From Fragilaria crotonensis (taxonomy: Eukaryota; Bacillariophyta; Fragilariophyceae; Fragilariales; Fragilariaceae), in assembly GCA_022925895.1 (NCBI GenBank), contig JAKSYS010000010.1:62001-126000 (forward strand): a stretch of 64,000 nt of DNA. The letters are read 5' to 3'. Below, in pieces: positions 54,093-64,000 of this stretch. A program made the translations under genes and the position numbers. The notes under the pieces were generated by a model. That model was given only the letters and a program-made list of their open reading frames with translations. It had not been told where the DNA came from and did no database searches. Numbering within the stretch: position 1 is the stretch's first letter; every line of letters starts with the position of its first letter.

Positions 54093-57000
54093 TCATTGGC
54101 GTTCTGGAGGCATTGCCTTGTTCGAATTCAGAGTCATGGACGTTCTCGAGGCGTTGCTTTGCTCGCTCTCGTCAAGCATGTTGGAAGCGACGCCAACGTC
54201 AAGGCCAGGTTTAGCCCTTGATCGCAACAATTGACTCGTCGAGGTTGCCTCCGTAGAGGAAACATCAGGCACATCTCGGTGGCGTCTGGAACGCCGCCGC
54301 CTGGATCCTCGACTTGATTCCACCAGCTCGTCAAGAGTGCTCGCAGGAAGAGTGACCGATTCAGATCCAAGTCGCTTGGGTGACTCCAGGGACTTTGATC
54401 GACGAGTCGATTTCTTCCTCCTCCCTGACTTTCTACTCTTCTTTTCGCTCTCATCGATTATCATGTCCGCTTGCTCTTGGCTTGTCTCTCCAAGGCTTCC
54501 TTGATGCAAAGGAATCACCAGCTTCTTGTACAGAGTCGCGTTCGTATCCGCCTCAACGCCTGACGATGCTTCCAGACGATCTGAATTGTCAGAAGGATCC
54601 ACCAACGTTCGAATGGACAATCGTGCACCACTGCTATGACTCGACAAGGAGTCGAGACGCCTTGCAGACCCATTGCTATAATCCATGGTCGTATCAATCC
54701 CACTGCTGCTCCATCTACGAGCGACTGTACGTCGGAATCTTTGACTTCCTTGAATGACAACACCACAGGAAGACTCGCTCATTTGTAGCTTTTGGGTTCT
54801 TTGCGTCGAATTCTTCAGAAGCAGAAAGCTAGGAGCATCATTACGAATGTTCTGTAGGAGAGACTGTACTTCAGCACATGTAGGCATATTGTACTCAGCA
54901 CCGCTTTTCAATCCGATTGACAGAAGCTGCTGGCCTGGAAGGACCATCCCGACGAGAGGCGATGTTGAAGCAATCTCCGTCACTGCAGCGGGGTATCCCT
55001 CGACGAGTAATCCCAAATCACGTCCATCGCCCAAGACATCCAACATGATTTTCGTGGTAGCAATGGCAGGCAAGTCCATGGAGTGCGGACTCTTGAGAAG
55101 CATTGTGCGTCCTTCGAATTCAATAGTGCTATTGAGAGCCTTGCAAAGCTCAGATGTACAGAGACCACGGAGCTCATTCCCACCGGGCAACGTGAGTGTG
55201 TCAACCACCATACCAGCGACAAGATCGATGAGCATGGGAGAGTCCTCCTTCATGCAGAGAACGACAGTTGTGTCGTTCTGGTTCTGAAATACAACACCAA
55301 GTTTACCAGTGGGAAGAACGACACTGAGTGATTTCGGAAACGTGACAAACCCAGTCGCAATAAGTTCGGTGTTTGAATACCGGCGCTGTTCCATTGCTCG
55401 ACTGGTCGAGCCAGATAACCTATCATGCGACGATACAGAAAAACGATCGTTGTTGGCAGAATAGCCCCCGAAGCTACGGCGCCTCACCGAGCCACGACTA
55501 CTATCATCCATTCCGAAAAGACTGCGATTGCTTCCCCACCTTTGAGACAGTGCCTTGAGGAAACCAGGACGCTCATTCACCACCTTGGTCGGCGGCGGCG
55601 CAGCAGCAGCCGGTGCTGCAGTTGTTGGACTGGTGCGCTGCTTCAAATTCTTCAAAACGAGGAATCGACCCTGAATGCCGGACGTTTCTTGGAGAAAGTC
55701 TTTGAATTCAAAGCTTCTCAATCGAAGATAGGCCGTGCCATCACCCAGTCCCAATGCAAGAATTTGTTGGCCAGCAACTGCTTTCCCGTGCAATGGCGAC
55801 GTTGTGGCGACCTCTTTGAGTCTTGCGGGGTCGCCGACAATGACCAATCCCAGATCATCAGCATTTCCCTCGGGTGGCAACAATATCTTGGATGTTGCAA
55901 GTTTTGGCAAACGAGGAGAAAATGGGCTCTTTAAGAGGAGAAAGCGTCCCTCCATGTTGGTGGAGTTGTTGATGGCCTTGCAAAGTTCGGCACTGTCTAG
56001 GCCACGCAATTCAATGCCGTCGGCGGGGAGGGTGAGAGTGTCAACTACCATGCCGACCTTCATGTTAAGCAAGACGGGTGAGTCTTCCTTCAAGCTCCAA
56101 ACCACCGTTGTGTTGTTTTGGTTCTTAAAGGCCACACCGAGGGGACCAGAGGGGAGGATCACCGTAAGGGCTTCGGGAAGCGTGACGAATCCGGGTTCTT
56201 GTGGAATCATGGTTGCCGGGTTGGAGTATCGACGCAGAACCTGGGACTTGGCCACTCCACCATTGGAAGGACCCTGTTGAACTTGTTGCACTTGCTGAAT
56301 TTGTCGTGTCGGAACCGTTGCTGTTGTCGATGTCGTCGCATGCGACGACTGAACGACATCAGGAGGAACTGAAATTGCAACTGGTCGCGTCTTTGTGATA
56401 CCATCCGTGTTTGACACATTTGGAGTAGTGTCACTGCGATTGCTGGTCCGTGAGTTATCAAAAGAATTTGTAGCATGTGCAGTCATCGACGGTTCCACTT
56501 CCGTTTCTTTCGAGGATTGCTCGTGATTGTCTTGGACTGTACGTTTTTCCTTCTCTTTGTTGTTGCGAATGTCCCTAATCTTTTCAGGTTTGTACGAGTC
56601 GTCCCGAAGGCGTCTCCAATCTAGAGAAGATGAACTGCTGTTCATTGATTTGTGGCTATCGTTCATCTCAGCAGACTGCGATTGCGATAAATCGTTCGTA
56701 GGTTTGGACGACCTTTTCGATTTCCTTCTGGACTTTCTCTTGGCATGAACATGTTTCGAATCACCTTCGTCAACACGATGATCATCTGAGAACGGCAAGG
56801 TCAACGAGGACAAGGAATTGGACAAATCACCTGTTGGATCAAGAGCTTTTTGTTTGGCGTCGATTTCTCGATTCGAATACTTTTCCTTGTGTTTCCTGTC
56901 TGATTTCCTTCCACTACTGGTAGATGTCTTCTTGATGGATTCAACAGTGCGAGGTGTAGGAATAGGATGATCCAAACCATCAAAAGCATCAGCGTTCCTC

Positions 57001-57104
57001 GTCTCGAAGGGAATGCTCAGATGAGTGTGAGATCTCGCTCCGTTATTAGTCAATGGCGTTGAATCTGGCATCATGGCAGCAAAGGAATAGGCTCTATTGT
57101 TCAT
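54093..57104 (-). CDS. Protein with four PDZ-like modules in two tandem pairs
   Basis: 1003 residues from ATG 57104; the frame runs 27 codons further up without an ATG. The first 300 residues are Ser-rich and basic with many RKS and KRKSRRKSK patches and no fold. Two copies of a block of about 190 residues follow. The first half of each reads like FVTFPKSLSVVLPTGKLGVVF, then EDSPMLIDLVAGMVVDTLTL with ELRGL and a closing RFLLLKS (about 305-395 and 585-670). The second half has DDLGLVIVG, SPLxGxxxxGQQILALGL and FLVLKN (about 400-480 and 685-770). The pattern of a Gly-Leu loop and a ligand groove suggests PDZ-like folds. The C-terminal 230 residues are again basic and Ser-rich. No catalytic domain or membrane segment is seen, so a scaffold role is likely. 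Confidence 0.65.
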   Translation of the reverse strand: MNNRAYSFAAMMPDSTPLTNNGARSHTHLSIPFETRNADAFDGLDHPIPTPRTVESIKKTSTSSGRKSDRKHKEKYSNREIDAKQKALDPTGDLSNSLSSLTLPFSDDHRVDEGDSKHVHAKRKSRRKSKRSSKPTNDLSQSQSAEMNDSHKSMNSSSSSLDWRRLRDDSYKPEKIRDIRNNKEKEKRTVQDNHEQSSKETEVEPSMTAHATNSFDNSRTSNRSDTTPNVSNTDGITKTRPVAISVPPDVVQSSHATTSTTATVPTRQIQQVQQVQQGPSNGGVAKSQVLRRYSNPATMIPQEPGFVTLPEALTVILPSGPLGVAFKNQNNTTVVWSLKEDSPVLLNMKVGMVVDTLTLPADGIELRGLDSAELCKAINNSTNMEGRFLLLKSPFSPRLPKLATSKILLPPEGNADDLGLVIVGDPARLKEVATTSPLHGKAVAGQQILALGLGDGTAYLRLRSFEFKDFLQETSGIQGRFLVLKNLKQRTSPTTAAPAAAAPPPTKVVNERPGFLKALSQRWGSNRSLFGMDDSSRGSVRRRSFGGYSANNDRFSVSSHDRLSGSTSRAMEQRRYSNTELIATGFVTFPKSLSVVLPTGKLGVVFQNQNDTTVVLCMKEDSPMLIDLVAGMVVDTLTLPGGNELRGLCTSELCKALNSTIEFEGRTMLLKSPHSMDLPAIATTKIMLDVLGDGRDLGLLVEGYPAAVTEIASTSPLVGMVLPGQQLLSIGLKSGAEYNMPTCAEVQSLLQNIRNDAPSFLLLKNSTQRTQKLQMSESSCGVVIQGSQRFRRTVARRWSSSGIDTTMDYSNGSARRLDSLSSHSSGARLSIRTLVDPSDNSDRLEASSGVEADTNATLYKKLVIPLHQGSLGETSQEQADMIIDESEKKSRKSGRRKKSTRRSKSLESPKRLGSESVTLPASTLDELVESSRGSRRRRSRRHRDVPDVSSTEATSTSQLLRSRAKPGLDVGVASNMLDESEQSNASRTSMTLNSNKAMPPERQ

Positions 57105-58511
57105 ACCGCGTAGAGGAACGAGAAACGCGTGTGCAGTTGTTGCTCTTGATTGTTGATCTTGCGACTGTTCACACAATGGCGACAAGTGCTTCCACCTCTA
57201 GTGGTGCTTCGGAAGGTGAGAAATGAGAAACGTACGCGCACTGCCCTACAAATTTACAACCGTGGTTGTAGTATATTCCGGCTTCCTACTATGCACATAT
57301 GGTGATCGAGAACGACATGTACCAGTTAATAAATATCACCTCAATTCGGCACGGAGTGTACAAGTACATGTCGTACAGGACAACTGGCGGTATGTAGTCT
57401 TGCTAACTGCGACTTGAGTCGAATTTCGGGTACTAGTATCAAAAAATTGGACATATGCCCGTCGCGTTTCGCACTATTCCGAAGGATACAGGCTCGATGC
57501 ATCAAAGCGACATGCATACACGAAATCAATTTCAATTACCAGGTAGTTTTCCTGGTCAGTACGAGTATGGAAATAAGTACCATACTGGAGTACCAGATAC
57601 GACTTCTTTGCAGTGGTGAAGTTTATGCCTCATATAAGTACAGTAACGTGAGAATGACATTTCTTTACCGTATTGACTGTAGACACCAAGTAGGAGCCGA
57701 AATATTTCTTCAGACGATAATCGGACTGCAGTGACTGCTCTGAGAGTTGGTCGTGATTCGTCGACGACCACAGTTCCAAGAAGTTCGTGGCGAATAACGA
57801 ATAACACAATTATCTTCGTCCTTGACGACTGTCGGTATTCACTTCTGCATGGGAGAGTTCTCCGGAACTAGAACATAGTCGTAGTCAAACAGTCAGACTA
57901 AATCTGAGAAATGCCCTCCTAATGAAGTCACAAAAATTGTGGAAAGTTGAGAGAACAACGGAAATCTCATTAGGTATCTTTGATCCACGTCGTTCCAGTC
58001 AACAGAGGTGCTTTTGTACAATTGAGTACTATTGAACAAGGAACCCTACGTTCTCTTGAAACTTGCTGGTGACGACAAATGGTGCTCCAGTAATGCGCGG
58101 CGAAGGGTTGTATTGAGGTTATGACGTTCCTCCAATTCTCCATACTCCATAGGAAACCCATGCAAATTGCCAACTGGGTATCGGCGGTGGTCCTGGGCCT
58201 TCTCAGCATACTCCCAGTGAAAAATACATTGAATACATCGTGACAGGCAGTATACCTCCTACCCGAGTGGCAGCAATCGTGGTGGACATTTCCTGCGTGC
58301 TACTAGCTACTGTAGCTGTTGCTACCTGTGAATCCATTACATCAATTATGAGTTATCACACCCATCACGAATCACATGAAAGATGATTCTCGAATCCTGA
58401 AGTCAATTGCACTCTAAATCTGATCGAGAGTACTGCTGTACCTGGTCCCACAATTCCAAAGCAAAAACACACACAGAGCGACATTGATATTGGAATCAAC
58501 TCATCATATAG
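57105..58511. other. Intergenic region without a recognisable gene
   Basis: Short open frames on both strands show no domain. The left end is the upstream flank of the PDZ-like gene. A forward ATG at 57176 followed by a GTGAGA donor could be a first exon, but nothing convincing follows. Confidence 0.45.
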
Positions 58512-59498
58512 TCACAATTCCTCATGTAGTGTCGTGTATTGACCAACCGCAATGGCTTCAAGGAGCATGCCTCCCGGAGCCCCACGAACTTGCTTGTCTT
58601 GACCAAGCTCCCAAAGAAAAACTCCACCCAGTCGTTGCTTCTTGGCAAATTTGACTTTTCGCTTCACTCGTCCCGGTGAATCAAACAGATAACCCTTGTA
58701 GGATGACTGCGTCAATACTCGATATCCATCCTCCACAAGTTCCGCAAAGGTCCGAACATTGGTCACAGGATCGTCTTCGTGTCGCGCGTACGCGGGTATT
58801 CCCAATATTAATTTGGATGGAGGAACGTCACCTTGGAACAAAACATTGTCCACCAGCATTGAAACCGATTCCATTGCAGCATGATGAGGATGACGACCAC
58901 CATTGCCTTTCTGGATCAAATCAAATGCCAAAAGGTAGATGAAATCAACTTGGTCAATCACATCCTTGGAAAAGAATTGTCGCGTTGTAATCGATATCAG
59001 TATCCCATGCTCATGAAGGACAGTAGCAGTTTCTTTGATCAATTGACTGTACGCCGCAAGGTCTTGGCGAGTCTTGGGATCATCCCAGTATAGGTTAACA
59101 CCATCCAATCGATTCTCCTTGCAAAACTTGATGAGATTCTCCAGAAATGCCGCTCTGTCCTTGAAGAGCGGGAAAGCTTAGGATCGCTTCATACCACCGA
59201 TTGTCACCCAAACTCTAGTGTTGGTAATCGAGGCAGCAGCCTTCATTTGATAAGGTTTGAGACAACATTGAGCCAATTCGCCTTCAAGAGTGGGTTGGAT
59301 GGAAAAGAGAATCAGATCCGTCAGATATTCCGTTGCCGAAGTAATGTTGACATGAGTGCAATAGTCTGGAAGATATCCTGCTACGATGAATTCAGCATTC
59401 CTCGTAGCAGGAGAACTATCATCTTGGGGATGACTGAGCAGTGCCGAATGTCTCTCAAGGAACAAAAGTAAGAGTAATGATACGAGCCATCTCTTCAT
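58512..59498 (-). pseudogene. GH18 (chitinase-like) gene with in-frame stop and altered catalytic motif
   Basis: Read from ATG 59498, the frame has a signal peptide (MKRWLVSLLLLLFLERHSALL), the GH18 first strand (FIVAGYLPDYC) and WVTIGGMK, then a TAA at 59178-59180. The same frame continues after it through DGVNLYWDDPKT, DFIYLLAFDL, SKLILGIPAYAR and GGVFLWELGQD to a stop at 58512, about 328 codons in all. The GH18 catalytic motif DxxDxDxE is DGVDLDWE in active enzymes; here the catalytic Glu and two of the Asp positions differ, so chitinase activity is unlikely even if the stop is read through. I tried small introns around the stop and none kept the frame. Possibly a chitin-binding lectin that has since decayed, or a sequencing error. 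Confidence 0.75.
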
Positions 59499-60257
59499 TG
59501 ACTTTCAAGGTTCTAATATTGATGCTGACGGATGTTGCCACTGCTGTTGTTGTTGCTCCTCTGATTCAACCTATCAGAGTATGTGATCATCGGTTCGGTT
59601 TTCCAAGCGACGTCGTGTTCAACAGAATCTTGAGGCTAGTGTTGTGAAATCATGGCCTACGCGTTTTGGAAGCACTCCAGTACATTTGGCGCCCATCACT
59701 CGCCGGCTCGCCGGTCTTCGGTCGCAGCTGTGATACGGTACTGGGTAGTAGCAGCTACTAGACTATTGTACAGTTGAGAATCTACGTATACATATATGAA
59801 TACAATTCGAATGTACCTGGTACTCAAATCTGACACTGACGTGGTTGTTGCCAAAAAAAATCTAAGTTTCCCTGTGACACTGTATGTAATTGAAAGTATG
59901 TCATACCTGAAACGCAAGTACCATTACTGTAGGCATCGATAGTGGCATACAGGAAAATCAGTTTACTTTTTTCACATACTCAGTACCGTAGGACTGTATA
60001 GTCCTTTCGAACAATAGAGGAAGAGATTCCATTTTCCACGTCGCTATTACTGATTCCCATTATTACTGTGAATTGGGGTGTCATCATCGTCATCGTTGGT
60101 TTGGGACTGCTACGGTATTGGGCACTACTACCACTACTTGCGTTTCAAAAAGAGCTTCGTGCGTGACAAACTCGATCAAAAATCATACGTAGTTCAATCG
60201 TCTCTGGCTACACAGCCCTTGATATTCTCATTTTTTCCCCTCATTCCGTACAGAGTT
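59499..60257. other. Intergenic region between divergent genes
   Basis: Upstream flanks of the GH18-like gene (minus) and the desaturase gene (plus). The frame upstream of 60258 is open from 60078 but gives no targeting-like sequence, so it is probably untranslated leader. Confidence 0.5.
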
Positions 60258-61942
60258 ATGACAGCTTCCACACACCAAGTTGGCGCCGCTTTATTGGGCA
60301 TGGTCGCATCGGCGATTGCATTTGCTCCCACTCCCCTTGTGGTCCGCCCGTCAACATCGCAGCTTCGAGTGGCAGTGGATCCTTCGGTGGCATCCAAAAA
60401 AGAATATGAAGATGTTTGTGGTAACATCTTTGGTGAAGATGAAATGATGCAACGACTGGAGAAGACAACCTACTTGTACCCAAGGCACGTTGAAGTTATT
60501 GAGGACTTGGCAGAACTTGCTGGACAGATGACGGATAAGATTGTAAGTGAAATTCAAGGTGTCAGTGAATTGGATTTTGTGATTTTGGATCAATAATTTG
60601 AACGTGTGCGACATCAACCCAAATCCTCTCGTTTTCCCGATGAACTCGTATCTTTGTACTTCTATTGCGTTTCATTTCATTTTGATTGTGATACAGTTTA
60701 ACTTGGGTGAAAAACTTGATGAAGTTGATGTTTTAGTTGGGTGTCACCATTGCCATCAAGGCTTGGAGCGTATTTGGCACACACACTTCCAGAAAAACAC
60801 CTCGCCTTTGTTGCGATTTATTTAGCTGTTTGTTGGCCGGATTTATTGGTGACATCAACTTGAACACGAGAACACTAACCCCTACTTTTACTTTGTCCTT
60901 GTGCACTCTTTTCACACACACGATCTAACTTTCTTACTTCACTTACTAACGTCCCTCGACCAATATATAATTACTGATCTGTAACCTGATGTACTACTAA
61001 CAGCTCCTTGAAACCGGTGACGCTGCTTGGCAACCTCAGGACTACCTTCCTGACCTCTCTGTCGACGGATGGGAAGATACCGTCAAGGAACTTCGAAAAG
61101 AAGCTGCAACCATCCCTGATGAGCTCCTCGTTGTGTTGATTGGAGACATGGTCACTGAAGAAGCGCTTCCTACCTACCAGACACTTCTGAACACATTCGA
61201 AGGTTGCGACGACCCCACTGGAACTGGCGAATCTCCCTGGGCTCGTTGGTCTCGCGGCTGGACATCGGAAGAGAACAGACACGGCGATCTGCTGAACAAA
61301 TACTTGTACTTGGGTGGCCGTTGCGACATGCGTAAAATTGAAGTTACCATTCAGCACCTCATTACCAATGGATTCAACCCGGACGCGCGCAAGGACCCTT
61401 ACCGTGGATTCGTTTACACGTCATTCCAAGAACGCGCAACCAAGATTTCACACGGAAATGTGGGACGACTTGCTCGTCAATATGGAGACACTAATTTGGG
61501 ACGCATCTGCGCCAAGATTGCCGGTGACGAAGGCCGACACGAGAAGGCGTATCAGGCGTTTGTCAGTGAAATTTTGAAGCGAGATCCAAATGGCCTTTTG
61601 GAAGTCTTTGGTGACATGATGCGTGGACAAATCTCCATGCCCGCAGAAACCATGACCGATGGTCAGGATCTGGCACTCTATGAGAACTTTTCGAATGTTG
61701 CGCAGCGCACCGGTGTTTATACCGCCATTGATTATGCAGACATTATTGATCATCTTGTCAAGGAATGGGATTTGGAACACCTTGAAGGACTCAATTCTTC
61801 TGGTGAGAAGGAACGTGATTACTTGTGCAACTTGCCAGGCCGTTACCGCAAGTTGGCGGAACGGTCTATGAACAGGAAAAAGAGCGGCGATGCTACTCCT
61901 GAGCTTCAATCGTTTAGCTGGATCTATGGCCGACAGGCTTAA
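60258..61942 (+). CDS. FAB2: Plastid stearoyl-ACP delta-9 desaturase
   Basis: Exons 60258-60542 and 61004-61942, with a 461-bp GT-AG intron in phase 0, give 407 residues. The presequence GMVASAIAFAPTP carries the diatom plastid cleavage motif, which fixes the ATG at 60258. The mature enzyme matches plant acyl-ACP desaturases throughout: DMVTEEALPTYQTLLNTFEG, WTSEENRHGDLLNKYLYLGG, FVYTSFQERATKISHGN, AGDEGRHEKAY and MMRGQISMPAETM. The glutamates and histidines of both E-x2-H pairs of the di-iron site (ENRH and DEGRH) are present. It makes oleoyl- or palmitoleoyl-ACP in the stroma, using ferredoxin. Nothing odd is seen. Confidence 0.95.
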
Positions 61943-62270
61943 ACCAGGGTTGATGGCTTGCACATTTTCATGCCTGTTACACACACACACGCCAGTAAGC
62001 AGGCATACCAGCACGGACAGGTCCAGGATACTTGAGTCCGCCACTATGTATTTTGTACGATCCTTGCCGGAACAAGCGCCCAAAATGCATCATTCCAGGA
62101 TTCCAGGTAGGTTTGATGATTAATAGATATTAGAATATGACTATTTCAGCATACCAAGAAATGGTGGTGTACTGTTGTTAAGGGAGTGTACTCCTGAGTA
62201 CAACATTATGGATTGCAGTTATCATTGTGCACTCCAGAGTAATGCGCGACTGCTCGGAGTATATCATTGA
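61943..62270. other. 3' flank of the desaturase gene
   Basis: A short (AC)n run lies at about 61979-61990. No gene. Confidence 0.5.
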
Positions 62271-62870
62271 CTACTCTTACACTTGGGTCGGTCGTGCAAG
62301 TACGACAGTCGATCATTGACAACTCCTACACTTGGGTCGGTCGTGCAAGTACGAAAGTCGATCATTGACAACTCCTACACTTGGATCGGTCGTGCAAGTA
62401 CGACAGTCGATCATTGACTGCTGCTACACTTGGGTCGGTCGTGCAAGTACGACAGATGATCATTGGATGCTCCTACACTTGGGTCGGTCGCGCAAGTACG
62501 ACAGTCGATTATTGGCTACTATCCGGTAGTACTAGACTGTACTCCGTACTACTACACTTGGGTCGCTCGTGCAAGTACAAGTACGACAGTCGATCATCGA
62601 CTATGCATGCTACTGTACGCTCCTACACTTGGGTCGGTCGTTCGAGTATCATACGACAGTCGATAGTTGACTACTAGTACTACCAGGTTCTGTACTCTCT
62701 CAGGCCCTCAGACTTGGGTCGGTCGTGTGAGTACGACAGTAGATCATTGAGTACTCGTATGATACTATTGGGACGGTCGTGTGAGTACGACAGTAGCAGA
62801 TCATTGATCATTGACTACTAACTTGTACATACAAGTAGACTACTTGGACCACTATTGGGACAGTCGTGTC
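62271..62870 (+). repeat. Minisatellite with CTTGGGTCGGTCGTGCAAGT core
   Basis: About ten copies of a core near CTTGGGTCGGTCG followed by CAAGTACGACAGTCGATCATTG. The first five are spaced 48-49 bp; later ones are wider (about 65-80 bp) and more diverged (ATTGGGACGGTCG). Four open frames across it repeat with the array and are not genes. Confidence 0.9.
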
Positions 62871-63489
62871 ATTGGTGCGTGGTTCCAATTTCCAATGTTG
62901 TTTTGCTACGGTTCATACTGCGAGTGGTTTGTCGTGCCTATACTACTCGTGTGTCACCACTATCGTATGCATACTTACTACAAGTACATGTACCAGGTAC
63001 TGACTATAATTGTTGAGGGTTGTGGGTTGTGGGCATACGATAGGCTGGGTTCGATCATATCATACATGCATACGATGCAAGACGTTGATGAATGATGTCA
63101 GGATTTTCAGATTTGGTCACCAGCGTCCAGCATGGCACTGGGACACATCAAAAGTTTCGAAGGCAGATCATAAATTGTAACTTACAATCGCATGAACCTT
63201 GATCGGGGCGGAAAGAACTGAATAGTAGTAGGCAAAAGAGACTTCCTTGTGTACCACAGTGCGCCAAAATCATCGTGAAGTGTAGAACGTCAAAGGTACT
63301 AGTCCCTGAGACTTGAGGAGCACGTTTGGTTTCTGAGATACAACGTGACACAACAAGCTGTCAGCAGCTATCGGTTGTATTGGACTCATCACTCAACAAC
63401 CCTGGTACTGTAGATTACCTGGTACAAGTTTCATTGCAATCCATCCGAGGAAAAACATCATATTAGGTTCGACACAACGTTTTCCATCC
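62871..63489. other. Intergenic region before the edge gene
   Basis: A 94-codon open frame begins inside the minisatellite and has no recognisable content. The right end is the presumed promoter of the gene at 63490. Confidence 0.45.
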
Positions 63490-64000
63490 ATGAGATACTT
63501 TGCCATTGGTGTGACGGCTGTTGCAACATTCTTTTGGACACTTTTGCTCGAGATCAAGCCAACAGCAGCAGCATTTTCTCCTGTCCCAAAGATTCATAAT
63601 CATTGGGGTACTTCTTCATCATCTACGACGTCTTGCGACATTTTGTTACCTAAAAGTGCTGCTTCCACGTTAAGTAGAAGTTTGAAGAATCAACAACATA
63701 CTACGACAACACACCCAGCTATACGAAGGAGGACGAATCCAAGTACTACCAAATTATACGGCATCCGAGACTTGTTTCGTAATCGATTCGGAGGTGGCAG
63801 CAGCAGCAACCAAGAACCCGCTTCAAACGACAATGATGCAGAACAACCACCCTTGATCATCACTGCACCACCCTCCGTTGACAAGAAAGTGCCGCAAGCA
63901 TCAAATACTAATGCGAAGCGAATTGGAAAACAACAGCAAACATTGACCGAAAAAGGTAAGCTTACATCATCCTTGCAAAAGTTGTTGTATCATCTTGTTA
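63490..64000 (+). CDS. Partial plastid-targeted protein of unknown function (cut by window edge)
   Basis: From the ATG at 63490 the frame is open to the end of the window. A signal peptide (MRYFAIGVTAVATFFWTLLL) leads to TAAAFSPVP, the Ala-Phe motif of diatom plastid proteins. The following 110 residues are Ser/Thr/Asn-rich, as in long transit peptides, with KLYGIRDLFRNRFGGG. A donor-like GTAAGC at 63956 may end the first exon in phase 1; if so, coding ends at 63955. The functional domain is outside the window, so no role can be given. Confidence 0.7.
   Translation, partial: MRYFAIGVTAVATFFWTLLLEIKPTAAAFSPVPKIHNHWGTSSSSTTSCDILLPKSAASTLSRSLKNQQHTTTTHPAIRRRTNPSTTKLYGIRDLFRNRFGGGSSSNQEPASNDNDAEQPPLIITAPPSVDKKVPQASNTNAKRIGKQQQTLTEKGKLTSSLQKLLYHLV

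Noticed and set aside
57176-57214. Forward ATG followed by GTGAGA, resembling a divergent first exon
   Set aside because: No convincing second exon follows on the plus strand within the next kilobase.
1-64000. tRNA, rRNA or other structural RNA genes
   Set aside because: I looked for B-box-like GGTTCGA words and cloverleaf pairs and found none that fit; short or divergent RNA genes could still be missed by eye.

Overview
The window looks like a nuclear contig from a diatom, probably a pennate one. Three proteins begin with the signal peptide plus Ala-Phe presequence used to enter complex plastids: Psb27 (GVTAF|NPT), the stearoyl-ACP desaturase (SAIAFAP) and the partial gene at the right edge (TAAAFSP). 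Other diatom marks are GT-AG introns of roughly 70 to 530 bp, decayed Copia elements, an LRR protein with Pro-Ser-rich repeats and a C-terminal CCxCC, and a paired C2HC zinc-finger protein of a type I associate with diatoms. I cannot name the species.

Layout. 1-8.7 kb is transposon debris: the N-terminal part of a BED-finger hAT transposase running off the left edge, an eleven-unit satellite of about 188 bp, a Copia fossil, and a frameshifted DDE transposon of a type also common in basidiomycetes. 9.9-14 kb holds a two-exon golgin. 14.15-16.87 kb is a hAT transposon with exact 8-bp target duplications. 17.5-21.5 kb carries a GDP-mannose-type nucleotide-sugar transporter and a protein-only RNase P. 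22.9-30.4 kb contains a segmental duplication of a SKP1 gene plus a rhomboid protease gene: copy A keeps a canonical SKP1 and a truncated rhomboid, copy B keeps an intact rhomboid and a diverging SKP1. Two small non-autonomous hAT-type elements with perfect 8-bp target duplications lie at 25.5 and 30.8 kb.

31.5-34.7 kb encodes a SET-domain protein with a signal peptide and an organelle-type 37-residue-repeat RNA-binding protein. 35.7-38.7 kb encodes Psb27 and, convergent to it, the zinc-finger protein. 41.1-46.6 kb has two convergent secretory genes: a membrane protein with a Glu-Asp-Ala repeat, and a 1302-residue secreted protein joining Lys/Gly/Ser-rich, silaffin-like repeats to leucine-rich repeats. 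47.4-53.9 kb is a badly decayed LTR retrotransposon. 54.1-57.1 kb encodes a protein with four PDZ-like modules. 58.5-59.5 kb is a GH18-like gene with a lost catalytic motif and an in-frame stop. 60.3-61.9 kb is the plastid acyl-ACP desaturase. 62.28-62.87 kb is a minisatellite, and the last gene runs off the right edge.

The genes do not form a pathway or operon. Loose themes are the secretory and Golgi route (golgin, GDP-sugar transport, rhomboid, secreted wall-like proteins), plastid function (Psb27, desaturase) and organelle RNA processing (RNase P, repeat protein). The most unusual items are the LRR/silaffin-like fusion, the reciprocally decaying duplication, and the number of separate hAT families. 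All exon joins were read by eye from splice sites and frame continuity; no transcript evidence was available.
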